32,386 nt of DNA, from NCBI GenBank assembly GCA_018882835.1, contig VERE01000032.1, positions 1 to 32,386 on the forward strand, read 5' to 3'. How positions within the stretch are numbered: position 1 is the first letter of the stretch; each line of letters starts with the position of its first letter. Source of the stretch: Limnohabitans sp. Its GTDB lineage: Bacteria; Pseudomonadota; Gammaproteobacteria; Burkholderiales; Burkholderiaceae_C. The translations under genes and the position numbers were made by a program. The notes beneath the pieces were generated by a model. It made no database searches. It had not been told where the DNA came from and saw nothing but the letters and a program-made list of their open reading frames with translations. Positions 8,384-15,607 of the stretch are shown piece after piece.

Positions 8384-9426
8384 CTCATTCATTGAAAGCA
8401 TGCAGGCTCTGGTTGACCTGGGCTTCTCTGGGCCTGCTGACCCTGCTCGCGGGTTGCGAAAGGCCGCCCATGGAGTCAGTGCAGCACGGCTACCGTGGCA
8501 CCGGCATGGTTCAGGTTTACAACCCGCGCGCGCTGGAAGCCTCGGTGGAAGCCAACGAAGTGCCTCCTGCCATACCGGCTGGCGACACCTCGGGGCCCAA
8601 GGCATCGCAAATCTACAAAAACGTCAAGGTTCTGGGTGACCTGAGCGCGGGTCAGTTCAACCGCTTGATGGCCTCTATGTCGATCTGGATTGCGCCGCAA
8701 GAAGGATGCCTGTATTGCCACAACCCGGCGAACTTTGCAGAAGACAGCAAGTACACCAAGGTGGTGGCGCGCCGCATGCTGCAAATGACCCAGCACATCA
8801 ACACCGAATGGAAGTCTCACGTGGCCGACACCGGTGTGACCTGCTACACCTGCCACCGCGGCAACCCGGTGCCGTCAGCGATCTGGTTCAAAAGCAATCC
8901 GCAACCATATGGCGCCAATTTCATGGGCGACAAAGCGGGGCAAAACCATCCTGCCACCAGCGTGGCCTTGGCCTCCTTGCCGAACGATCCTTTCACGCCC
9001 TTCTTATTGGAGCAAAAAGACATTCGCGTGAATGGCCCTACACCTTTGCCCTCTGGCAATCGGCACTCCATCAAGCAGGCGGAGTGGACCTACGGCCTGA
9101 TGACGCACATGTCTTCGGCCTTGGGCGTGAATTGCACCTATTGCCACAACTCGCGCTCCTTCCAAAGCTGGGAGGGTAACCCGCCGCAGCGGCGTACGGC
9201 CTGGTTTGGCATTCGCATGGCGCGTGACCTGAACAAGGACTACATGGAGCCCCTGACCAGCACCTTCCCAGACCATCGCAAAGGCGAAACTGGCGATGTG
9301 GCGAAATTGAATTGCGCCACCTGCCACCAAGGTGCCTACAAACCCTTGAACGGCGCCCCCATGGCGCGGGACTTCCCGGAACTGACAGGCAGCGGCGTAG
9401 GCCAGGCCAAGCTGGCCCAGAAATGA
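8380..9426 (+). CDS. pufC: PufC, tetraheme reaction-centre cytochrome c lipoprotein
   Basis: This 348-residue periplasmic cytochrome re-reduces the photo-oxidised special pair. A signal peptide ends in the lipobox LLAGC with Cys26 as the lipidated residue. Four CXXCH haem sites are visible: Cys110-His114 (CLYCH), Cys155-His159 (CYTCH), Cys252-His256 (CTYCH) and Cys312-His316 (CATCH). Methionine-rich helices before the haem sites ([28 protein letters not shown]) supply the axial Met ligands known in the family. It is the last gene of the puf group proper and is followed by ispH after 29 bases without an evident terminator. Confidence 0.97.
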   Translation: MTHSLKACRLWLTWASLGLLTLLAGCERPPMESVQHGYRGTGMVQVYNPRALEASVEANEVPPAIPAGDTSGPKASQIYKNVKVLGDLSAGQFNRLMASMSIWIAPQEGCLYCHNPANFAEDSKYTKVVARRMLQMTQHINTEWKSHVADTGVTCYTCHRGNPVPSAIWFKSNPQPYGANFMGDKAGQNHPATSVALASLPNDPFTPFLLEQKDIRVNGPTPLPSGNRHSIKQAEWTYGLMTHMSSALGVNCTYCHNSRSFQSWEGNPPQRRTAWFGIRMARDLNKDYMEPLTSTFPDHRKGETGDVAKLNCATCHQGAYKPLNGAPMARDFPELTGSGVGQAKLAQK

Positions 9427-9455
9427 TGCAGTGACCTAGGCCCAGCGAGTCACCC

Positions 9456-10388
9456 ATGGACATTTTTCTCTCACAACCCAGAGGATTCTGTGCAGGGGTG
9501 ACGCGCGCCATCGAAATTGTCGAGTTGGCGCTGCAACGCTTTGGGGCACCGGTCTATGTTTACCACGAGATCGTTCACAACCAACATGTGGTGAACGACT
9601 TGCGCGACAAGGGGGCTGTGTTTGTCAATGCCCTGGATGAAATTCCAGCGGGCGCGATCACCGTCTTCAGCGCACACGGTGTGTCCAAGGCCGTGGTGGA
9701 CGAAGCCCAGCAAAGGCACCTCGAGGCCATCGATGCCACCTGCCCTTTGGTTACCAAGGTGCACAGCCAGGCCCAGCGCTTTGCACGCCAGGGCTACCAA
9801 CTGCTGATGATCGGCCATGCAGGGCATGAAGAAGTCGTGGGCACCATGGGCAGCGTGGATGCGCCCATGACCCTGATCAGCGACATGACGGATGTGGCGG
9901 CCCTGCACTTTCCAGCCGATGCACGGCTGGCCTATGTGACCCAGACCACCCTGAGCCTGGATGACACCCGTGAATTGATTCAAGCGCTGTCTAAGCGGTA
10001 TCCCAGTATTGTGGGCCCAGAGATGGACGACATTTGCTATGCCACCCAAAACCGTCAAAGCGCGGTGCGGTCCATGGCCGAGAAGGTGGACCTGGTCTTG
10101 ATTGTTGGCGCGCGCAACAGTTCCAACTCGAACCGGCTGCGCGAGGTGGCGCAGCGAGACGGGGTGCCTGCGCATTTGGTGCAAGACGAGCGCGACATCG
10201 ACCCGCAATGGCTTCAGGGTGTGTCACGCGTAGGCGTCTCCTCCGGTGCCTCCACGCCTGAAGTTCTGGTACAGCGCGTGGTGCAAGCCCTGCAAGCCCT
10301 GCACCCAGGCACCGTCTTGCATTTGCCAGGCATTCAAGAACATGTCTTGTTCCGAATTCCCAGCATCCTGAACACCACGCCGGCCTGA
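9456..10388 (+). CDS. ispH: IspH (LytB), 4-hydroxy-3-methylbut-2-enyl diphosphate reductase
   Basis: IspH catalyses the last step of the MEP pathway, making IPP and DMAPP, the precursors of carotenoids and of the bacteriochlorophyll tail. At 310 residues it is close to the E. coli length. The three 4Fe-4S cysteines are Cys12 (PRGFCAGV), Cys96 (ATCPLVTKVH) and Cys194 (DDICYATQNRQ), and the active-site histidines His41, His74 and His124 (HAGHEEV) are present. The NSSNSNRL motif is intact. Placement between pufC and crtA suggests a photosynthesis-linked isozyme that may duplicate a housekeeping copy elsewhere; that second copy is an inference. The Shine-Dalgarno sequence is weak. Confidence 0.96.
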   Translation: MDIFLSQPRGFCAGVTRAIEIVELALQRFGAPVYVYHEIVHNQHVVNDLRDKGAVFVNALDEIPAGAITVFSAHGVSKAVVDEAQQRHLEAIDATCPLVTKVHSQAQRFARQGYQLLMIGHAGHEEVVGTMGSVDAPMTLISDMTDVAALHFPADARLAYVTQTTLSLDDTRELIQALSKRYPSIVGPEMDDICYATQNRQSAVRSMAEKVDLVLIVGARNSSNSNRLREVAQRDGVPAHLVQDERDIDPQWLQGVSRVGVSSGASTPEVLVQRVVQALQALHPGTVLHLPGIQEHVLFRIPSILNTTPA

Positions 10389-10391
10389 AGC

Positions 10392-11138
10392 ATGGACATC
10401 GCCACCCCCCATGCCAACACCCTGTCAGGTGTCGTGGTCCTGTTGTTGCTGGACTACCTCACGCAGCATCGTGCCTGGGGCTGGCTGAAATTGGCACAAG
10501 GCCCGGCCGGGTTGAAAGGCACGCCAGGCTTGCTGTTTTCCAAAGTCATGGGCAGCGGCCAAAATGGCGGTTTCAGCTTGCGCCCCAGCAGCAGCCATCA
10601 AGGCTTGCTGTGTATTTTTGACAACCCGAACGATGCGGAAAACTTCATGGCAGGCCCGCACGTGAAGGCCTGCCAAGAGCGCGCCAAAGAGCATTGGCTG
10701 GGCATGCTTCGCATCACTTCTTCACGCGGCGCCTGGGACCAACAAGCTTGGGACATCACCCCCGGCGCAAAAACGCAGGCTGCATCGGCCGGACCCTTTG
10801 CGGTGCTCACACGCGCCAGCATTCGTCCGGCCAAGGCCATGGCCTTCTGGCGCCATGCCCCCGCTTCGCAAGCCAGCCTGGAGCAAGCACCTGGCTGCAT
10901 GCTGGCCATGGGCTTGGGCGAAGCGCCCCTGATTCGACAGTGCACCTTCAGCCTGTGGCAAGACACACAGGCCATGCTGGACTACGCCCACCAAGGCGCG
11001 CATCAAAGCGCCATCCAGGCGGCTTACAAGCAAGATTTTTTTTCCGAGTCCTTGTTTGTGCGCATGCAGGTGCTGCGCATGCAAGGCCACTGGAAAGGCC
11101 AGCCTTTCGAACATCCCATGGAGCTTGCCCATGGCTGA
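10392..11138 (+). CDS. crtA: CrtA, spheroidene monooxygenase
   Basis: CrtA is an O2-dependent haem-type monooxygenase that adds the 2-keto group, turning spheroidene into spheroidenone. The 248-residue protein has the family start (VVVLLLLDYLTQHRAWGWLKL), the GLLFSKVMGSG segment, and WHxR-like and FAVLTRASIRPAKAMAFWRH elements typical of CrtA. It starts three bases after the ispH stop and overlaps crtD by eight bases. With crtD and crtC following, it forms the crtADC trio that accompanies puf in Rubrivivax-type clusters. The assignment is from family resemblance and context. Confidence 0.92.
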   Translation: MDIATPHANTLSGVVVLLLLDYLTQHRAWGWLKLAQGPAGLKGTPGLLFSKVMGSGQNGGFSLRPSSSHQGLLCIFDNPNDAENFMAGPHVKACQERAKEHWLGMLRITSSRGAWDQQAWDITPGAKTQAASAGPFAVLTRASIRPAKAMAFWRHAPASQASLEQAPGCMLAMGLGEAPLIRQCTFSLWQDTQAMLDYAHQGAHQSAIQAAYKQDFFSESLFVRMQVLRMQGHWKGQPFEHPMELAHG

Positions 11139-12663
11139 GAAAAAAGTGGTCGTCATTGGCGCAGGCATCGGCGGCTTGACCGCAGCGCTGGAATTGGGAC
11201 ACCTGGGCCTGGACGTCACGGTCATTGAACGCGGCGCCGTCGCCGGTGGCAAAGTGGCCGCCGAGTGGGTCAATGGTCAGCCGATTGACAGCGGCCCCAC
11301 AGTGTTCACCATGCGCTGGGTGTTCGATGAACTGCTGGACAGCGTGGGCCTGCGCCTGGACCGCGAACTCAAGCTCAAGCCGCTGAACACCCTGGCCCGG
11401 CATTTTTGGGCCGACGGCAGCGCCTTGGACCTGCATGCCGATCCGCTGGCGAGCGAGGCAGCCATTGAAGCCTTTGCCGGCGCCCAAGAGGCCGAGAACT
11501 TTCGAAAATTTTGCGACACCACCCGCGCTTTGTATGGCGTGATGGACGCGGCCTTCATTCGCGCCCAACGCCAAAATTTGCCCAGCTTCATGGCCTCCCT
11601 GGGACCGCGCGGTCTGGCCTTGCTGACGCGCATTGGCCCCATGAAAACTTTGTGGTCAAGCCTGCAAACACAATTCACCGATCCGCGCTTGCGCCAACTG
11701 TTCGCGCGCTATGCCACTTACTGCGGCTCTTCGCCCTGGCAAGCCCCGGCCACCCTGAGCCTGATTGCCCAAGTCGAGATGGACGGCGTGTGGTCGGTCG
11801 AAGGCGGCATGGTGGAGCTGGCGCAATGCCTCACCCGGCTGTGCCAGCAAGTGGGCGTGCGCTTTCGCTTTCAAACCCATTGCGAGCACATCAGCGTGAA
11901 AAACGGCAAGGTGGCAGGGGTGCAACTGAGCACGCAAGAACAGCTGCCGGCCGACCGCGTGATTTTCAACGGCGATGCCGCCGCCCTGCGCCAGGGATTG
12001 CTGGGCGCGCCCGCGCAAAAAGCTGTGGCGGCCACCCCTGCGCCCCGATCGTTGTCGGCCGTGACGTGGGCTTTGCATGCAAAGACCCAGGGCTTGGCAC
12101 TGGACCGTCACAACCTTTTTTTCTGGCCCGACTACGCCAGCGAATTTCAAGACATTTTCGAGCGGCAACAACTGCCCAAACAGCCCACGGTGTACCTGTG
12201 CGCGCAAGACCGCCAAGACCAGCAGGCCCCTGCCGGCCCAGAACGTTTGCTCTGCCTGGTCAATGCGCCGGCCACAGGCGACCAACAAGCCTTGTCAGAC
12301 CAGTCCTTGGCCCAATGCGAGGCGCAATGTCTGACCTTGATGCAGCAATGCGGCTTGTCGCTGGAGCTTACGCCACACAACCATGTGGTCAGCACGCCTC
12401 AGAAATTTCACCATCGTTTCCCTGCAACCGGAGGCGCTCTTTATGGACAAGCGACACACGGATGGATGAGCATCTTTTCTCGACCGGGGGCACAGAGCGC
12501 CGTGCCGGGCCTCTACCTTTCAGGGGGCAGCGTGCATCCGGGACCGGGCGTGCCGATGGCCGCCATGTCGGGGCGACTGGCGGCCGCGGCCGTGCGGGCG
12601 AGCCTCGGTTTGACCAAAACGTTCCCAGTGGGGGCTACCTCTGGTGGTATGTCGACGCCATGA
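11131..12663 (+). CDS. crtD: CrtD, hydroxyneurosporene/methoxyneurosporene desaturase
   Basis: CrtD introduces the C3,4 double bond into 1-hydroxylated or 1-methoxylated neurosporene and lycopene derivatives. The 510-residue flavoprotein has the N-terminal dinucleotide-binding motif VVVIGAGIGGLTAALELGHLG, the GGKVAAEW and DSGPTVFTMRWVFDEL segments, and the C-terminal HPGPGVPMAAMSGRLAAAA motif of CrtI-type desaturases. I chose ATG 11131, inside the crtA end, because it begins just before the FAD motif. The last 15 or so residues (KTFPVGATSGGMSTP) look non-homologous: they are read through the conserved N-terminal coding part of crtC in another frame. The stop TGA overlaps ATG 12660. Confidence 0.93.
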   Translation: MAEKKVVVIGAGIGGLTAALELGHLGLDVTVIERGAVAGGKVAAEWVNGQPIDSGPTVFTMRWVFDELLDSVGLRLDRELKLKPLNTLARHFWADGSALDLHADPLASEAAIEAFAGAQEAENFRKFCDTTRALYGVMDAAFIRAQRQNLPSFMASLGPRGLALLTRIGPMKTLWSSLQTQFTDPRLRQLFARYATYCGSSPWQAPATLSLIAQVEMDGVWSVEGGMVELAQCLTRLCQQVGVRFRFQTHCEHISVKNGKVAGVQLSTQEQLPADRVIFNGDAAALRQGLLGAPAQKAVAATPAPRSLSAVTWALHAKTQGLALDRHNLFFWPDYASEFQDIFERQQLPKQPTVYLCAQDRQDQQAPAGPERLLCLVNAPATGDQQALSDQSLAQCEAQCLTLMQQCGLSLELTPHNHVVSTPQKFHHRFPATGGALYGQATHGWMSIFSRPGAQSAVPGLYLSGGSVHPGPGVPMAAMSGRLAAAAVRASLGLTKTFPVGATSGGMSTP

Positions 12664-13523
12664 GTGATGACGGCCAATTCGGACTGACGCTCATTGCCTT
12701 TGTGGGCAGTGTGTTTTCGCCCTACTACGCCTGGGCACGCCGTCAGCCGCAACCTGACCCTGAAAATTTCTGCGCCCTGAATGTGGCGCTGTACAGCCGC
12801 CATGCCAACCGTTGGAGCATGACAGAGCGAGGCCGACGCCATTGCCACCGCGATGCCACCCAATTCAAGATCGGCCCCAGCGAAATGCATTGGACCGGCA
12901 ATTGTCTGGAAATCGCCATCGATGAGGTCTGCGTGCCCTTCCCCCGAAAAATCAAAGGGCGCATCCGGCTGTTTCCGCACCGCCTGTTTGACTTCAGCAC
13001 ACCCCTGGATGCGGCAGGCGCACACCGGTGGGGCCCGATCGCGCCTCATGCGACCATTGAAGTCGACCTGCAAGAGCCTCAACAAAAATGGCGCGGCAGC
13101 GCCTACATGGATTCCAATGAGGGCGATGAGCCCATTGAAAACGGCTTTCACCACTGGGACTGGTCGCGCAGCCAGCTGCACGATGGCAGCACCGCGGTGA
13201 TCTATGACATGCAGTGGCCTGACCAGCCCGAACGGGTGCTCAGCCTGCGCTTTGACCGCGAAGGTCAGGTCGACAGCTTTGAAGCCCCCCAACGGCAAAA
13301 ACTGCCTTCGACGCTCTGGCGGGTGAAGCGCAACATGCGCAGCCCGTCCCCCGTGAAAGTGGTGCATCAATTGGAAGACACCCCTTTCTACCAGCGCGCC
13401 TTGTTGCAAAACGAGTTGCTCGGCGAGACGGTGCACAGCTTTCATGAAAGCTTGTCCGTGCCGCGCCTGGTCTCCCCCCTTGTTCGCAGCATGTTGCCAT
13501 GGCGCATGCCCAGGAGAGCCTGA
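12462..13523 (+). CDS. crtC: CrtC, acyclic carotenoid 1,2-hydratase (hydroxyneurosporene synthase); start uncertain
   Basis: CrtC adds water to the C1,2 bond of neurosporene or lycopene. The family core LTLIAFVGSVFSPYYAWARR begins six residues after ATG 12660, and HHWDWSR, AVIYDMQW and FYQRALL elements follow. However, the conserved N-terminal family signature GGYLWWYVDA lies just upstream of ATG 12660 in the same open frame (12630-12659), so initiation should be further upstream. No ATG, GTG or TTG occurs in this frame between 12465 and 12659; the nearest is ATG 12462, giving 353 residues and a 200-base overlap with crtD. From 12660 the protein would have 287 residues. The C-terminus and function are secure, the start is not. 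Confidence 0.85.
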   Translation: MDEHLFSTGGTERRAGPLPFRGQRASGTGRADGRHVGATGGRGRAGEPRFDQNVPSGGYLWWYVDAMSDDGQFGLTLIAFVGSVFSPYYAWARRQPQPDPENFCALNVALYSRHANRWSMTERGRRHCHRDATQFKIGPSEMHWTGNCLEIAIDEVCVPFPRKIKGRIRLFPHRLFDFSTPLDAAGAHRWGPIAPHATIEVDLQEPQQKWRGSAYMDSNEGDEPIENGFHHWDWSRSQLHDGSTAVIYDMQWPDQPERVLSLRFDREGQVDSFEAPQRQKLPSTLWRVKRNMRSPSPVKVVHQLEDTPFYQRALLQNELLGETVHSFHESLSVPRLVSPLVRSMLPWRMPRRA

Positions 13524-13551
13524 TGCCCACAGGCTTTTCCAAGCTCTTACA

Positions 13552-13581
13552 GGCCGAGCCCTTTCATCCGAAAGGGCGGCC
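13552..13581 (+). repeat. Stem-loop upstream of pucBA
   Basis: Arms 13558-13565 (GCCCTTTC) and 13570-13577 (GAAAGGGC) pair perfectly around the loop ATCC, and GGCC at 13552-13555 and 13578-13581 extends the stem past a two-base bulge. No T-run follows, so an RNA-processing or stability element in the puc leader is more likely than a terminator. The rest of 13524-13665 contains only the pucB ribosome-binding site AAGGAG (13652-13657) and no clear promoter. Confidence 0.6.
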
Positions 13582-13665
13582 TCCAGAATTCGCAGCCATT
13601 CCGGCTGTGGATAGCCCTCGTGCGGGTCCAGCACGTTTGTTAACTTCTTGCAAGGAGAACAAGCC

Positions 13666-13818
13666 ATGTCTGATAAAGACAAAGTATGGCCAACGGGTTT
13701 GACCGAGGCCGAATCGGAAGAGATCCATAGGCATCTCATCCAAGGCACGCAAATCTTCGGCATGATTGCCGCGTTTGCCCATTTGCTTGCCTATATCTAC
13801 TCACCCTGGTTGAAATAA
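13666..13818 (+). CDS. pucB: PucB, light-harvesting 2 beta polypeptide
   Basis: This 50-residue protein is the LH2 beta chain. KVWPTGLTEAESEEIHRHLI and the helix ending AHLLAYIYSPWLK are classical LH2 beta features; His39 ligates B850-type bacteriochlorophyll. Ten residues before it the family normally has arginine, which hydrogen-bonds the B800 acetyl group; here it is Gln29 (QGTQIFG). An AAGGAG lies eight bases before ATG 13666. It is followed by pucA after 12 bases. The LH2 genes stand inside the main cluster here, whereas in Rhodobacter they are elsewhere on the chromosome. Confidence 0.95.
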   Translation: MSDKDKVWPTGLTEAESEEIHRHLIQGTQIFGMIAAFAHLLAYIYSPWLK

Positions 13819-13830
13819 GCGAGGTACAAC

Positions 13831-14025
13831 ATGATCTACGGAAAACTGTGGTGCGTCGTCAAACCATCGGTGGGCATTCCCATCATCATCGGTGCTGTGG
13901 CTGTTGCCTCTTTCAGCGTGCACCTTGCCATCGTGTCCAACACGACATGGGTCAAGGCGTTCCTGAATGGCGGCAACAAAGCTGTGGCAGCCGCTCCTGC
14001 TGCTGAGTCTCCAGGAAAAAAATAG
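13831..14025 (+). CDS. pucA: PucA, light-harvesting 2 alpha polypeptide (B800-820-like)
   Basis: This 64-residue LH2 alpha chain aligns without gaps to the Rhodopseudomonas acidophila LH2 alpha sequence that I recall: GKLWCVVKPSVGIP at the start, His31 in VHLAIVSNTTW as bacteriochlorophyll ligand, and NGG at 46-48. Residues 44 and 45, Tyr-Trp in ordinary B800-850 complexes, are Phe-Leu here (KAFLNGG). That pair marks the blue-shifted B800-820 (LH3) complexes because two hydrogen bonds to pigment acetyl groups are lost. An Ala-rich tail of about 16 residues follows. A GAGG precedes the ATG. The spectral prediction is inference. Confidence 0.94.
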   Translation: MIYGKLWCVVKPSVGIPIIIGAVAVASFSVHLAIVSNTTWVKAFLNGGNKAVAAAPAAESPGKK

Positions 14026-14040
14026 TTGGGTTTGACCTCT

Positions 14041-14070
14041 GGATCGGAATCTTCGGATTCCGGTCCTTTT
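14041..14070 (+). terminator. Intrinsic terminator-like hairpin between pucA and pucC
   Basis: Arms 14041-14051 (GGATCGGAATC) and 14056-14066 (GATTCCGGTCC) form an 11-bp stem with one G-U pair, closed by the stable tetraloop TTCG and followed by TTTT (14067-14070). It lies 15 bases after pucA and ends four bases before the pucC ATG. It should limit readthrough and thereby lower pucC relative to pucBA, and may also mask pucC initiation. Confidence 0.8.
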
Positions 14071-14074
14071 CACC

Positions 14075-15472
14075 ATGAAACGAATCAGTCATAAGCTCGT
14101 TCAGTCCTGGGCCAGTTGGGGCACGCGTTTTCTGCCTTTTGCAGACGCGGCTTCGCCCGAGCTCCCCTTGTCAAGGCTGCTTCGACTCTCCCTCTTTCAA
14201 GTTTCTGTCGGCATGGCCTTGGTCTTGCTGGTAGGAACGCTCAACCGCGTCATGATTGTGGAGCTCAAGGTGCCCGCAGCACTGGTGTCCAGCATGGTGG
14301 CGCTTCCCCTGCTGTTCGCTCCGTTGCGCGCGTTGATCGGCTTTCGCTCTGACAACCACCGCTCGGAATTGGGCTGGCGCCGTGTGCCCTACCTGTGGAT
14401 GGGCAGCCTGATGCAATTTGGCGGCTTTTCCATCATGCCCTTTGCCTTGCTGGTCTTGGCAGGCGCGGGGCAAGCCAACGAGGCGCCGGCCTGGGTAGGC
14501 CACATGGGCGCCGCCGTGGCTTTTTTGCTGGTCGGTGCCGGCGTGCACACCACGCAAACGGTGGGGCTGGCCCTGGCGACCGACCTGGCGCCACAAGAAG
14601 ACCAGCCCAAGGTGGTGGGGCTGATGTACGTCATGCTTTTGGTCGGCATGATTTTCAGCGCCTTTCTGTTTGGCCATTTGCTGTCGGAGTACTCACCGGG
14701 TCGGCTGGTGCAAGTCATTCAAGGCGCCGCCCTCACGACCCTGATTTTGAATGTGGTCGCCATGTGGAAGCAGGAGCCTCGCAGCCGTCAGCGCAAGCCA
14801 GGCACACCGGTTGAGGGCAGTTTTTCACAAGCCTGGCAAAGCTTCAGCCAAGGCGGCCATGCGCTCAGGCGCTTGTGGGTGGTCGCCTTGGGCACCATGG
14901 CCTTCACCATGGAAGACGTCTTGCTCGAGCCCTATGGCGGCGAAATTCTGAGCCTTAGCGTCGCCACCACCACCATGCTCACCGCCACATTGTCCGCCGG
15001 CAGCCTGATTGGCTTTTGCTGGGCGTCCTACGTCTTGGGACGAGGGGCAGACCCCTTTCGCATGGCCAACCAGGGCTTGATGGTAGGCATTCCCGCCTTC
15101 ATGGCCGTGATACTGGCCGCCCCCATGGGATCGACCCTGGTGTTTGCCTCGGGAACGTTTTTGATTGGGCTGGGCGCCGGCTTGTTCAGCCACGGCACGC
15201 TGACCGCTACCATGAACCAGGCCCCGAAAGAGCAAACTGGCTTGGCGCTGGGCGCCTGGGGCGCAGTGCAGGCCACGGCAGCCGGTGGGGCCATGGCTCT
15301 GGGCGGTGTGATGCGTGACCTGCTGGCCCAGAACCTGGGCGCCTTGAGCGGCTACAACGGGGTGTACCTGCTGGAAATCGTCTTGCTGGTGGCGGCCTGG
15401 GTGGCCATGATCCCTTTGTTCAACCGCCGCCAAATAACCCCTGAGATTGATGCGACATCCAATCGCAGGTGA
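14075..15472 (+). CDS. pucC: PucC, LH2 assembly protein (bacteriochlorophyll-delivery MFS family)
   Basis: The 465-residue protein belongs to the LhaA/PucC branch of the major facilitator superfamily, with about 12 predicted membrane spans, and is needed for LH2 assembly. The motifs RLLRLSLFQVSVGMALVLLV, GTLNRVMIVEL, FAPLRALIGFRSD and the conserved EDVLLEPYGGEIL loop are present. It closely resembles the second family member encoded at 22058-23479; adjacency to pucBA argues that this copy is PucC and the other LhaA. Its ATG follows the terminator hairpin by four bases and has no Shine-Dalgarno sequence outside that hairpin. A 30-codon gene follows. Confidence 0.93.
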   Translation: MKRISHKLVQSWASWGTRFLPFADAASPELPLSRLLRLSLFQVSVGMALVLLVGTLNRVMIVELKVPAALVSSMVALPLLFAPLRALIGFRSDNHRSELGWRRVPYLWMGSLMQFGGFSIMPFALLVLAGAGQANEAPAWVGHMGAAVAFLLVGAGVHTTQTVGLALATDLAPQEDQPKVVGLMYVMLLVGMIFSAFLFGHLLSEYSPGRLVQVIQGAALTTLILNVVAMWKQEPRSRQRKPGTPVEGSFSQAWQSFSQGGHALRRLWVVALGTMAFTMEDVLLEPYGGEILSLSVATTTMLTATLSAGSLIGFCWASYVLGRGADPFRMANQGLMVGIPAFMAVILAAPMGSTLVFASGTFLIGLGAGLFSHGTLTATMNQAPKEQTGLALGAWGAVQATAAGGAMALGGVMRDLLAQNLGALSGYNGVYLLEIVLLVAAWVAMIPLFNRRQITPEIDATSNRR

Positions 15473-15510
15473 AATACGGTCTTGATTTAAAAACTCATTC
15501 AGGAGAAGCC

Positions 15511-15603
15511 ATGGAACTCAGCACCATTTTCATCATCATGTACGTCGTATTTTGCTTGTTCATGATTGCCAACTGGATGAATCGCCCCCGTAACAAGAAA
15601 TAA
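15511..15603 (+). CDS. 30-residue single-span membrane microprotein downstream of pucC
   Basis: I do not recognise this gene. ATG 15511 is preceded by a perfect AGGAG (15501-15505) with a five-base spacer. The product begins MELST, has one hydrophobic span of about 19 residues (TIFIIMYVVFCLFMIANWM) and ends in the basic tail NRPRNKK. The positive-inside rule predicts a C-terminus in the cytoplasm. Size and architecture resemble accessory subunits such as the small polypeptides found in some LH1 and LH2 complexes, but I see no similarity to LH alpha or beta chains and no pigment-ligating histidine. Position as the last gene of the puc group suggests a role in LH2 or PucC function. It is convergent with crtB, four bases away. 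Confidence 0.72.
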   Translation: MELSTIFIIMYVVFCLFMIANWMNRPRNKK

Positions 15604-15607
15604 GGTC

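Noticed and set aside
11511-12461. Upstream part of the 670-codon open frame containing crtC
   Set aside because: This stretch overlaps the well-conserved body of crtD in another frame and reads as Arg/Pro-rich sequence; only the part needed for the CrtC N-terminal signature was kept.
13552-13581. The pre-pucB hairpin as a crtADC terminator
   Set aside because: The stem is strong but there is no T-run after it, so intrinsic termination is not supported.
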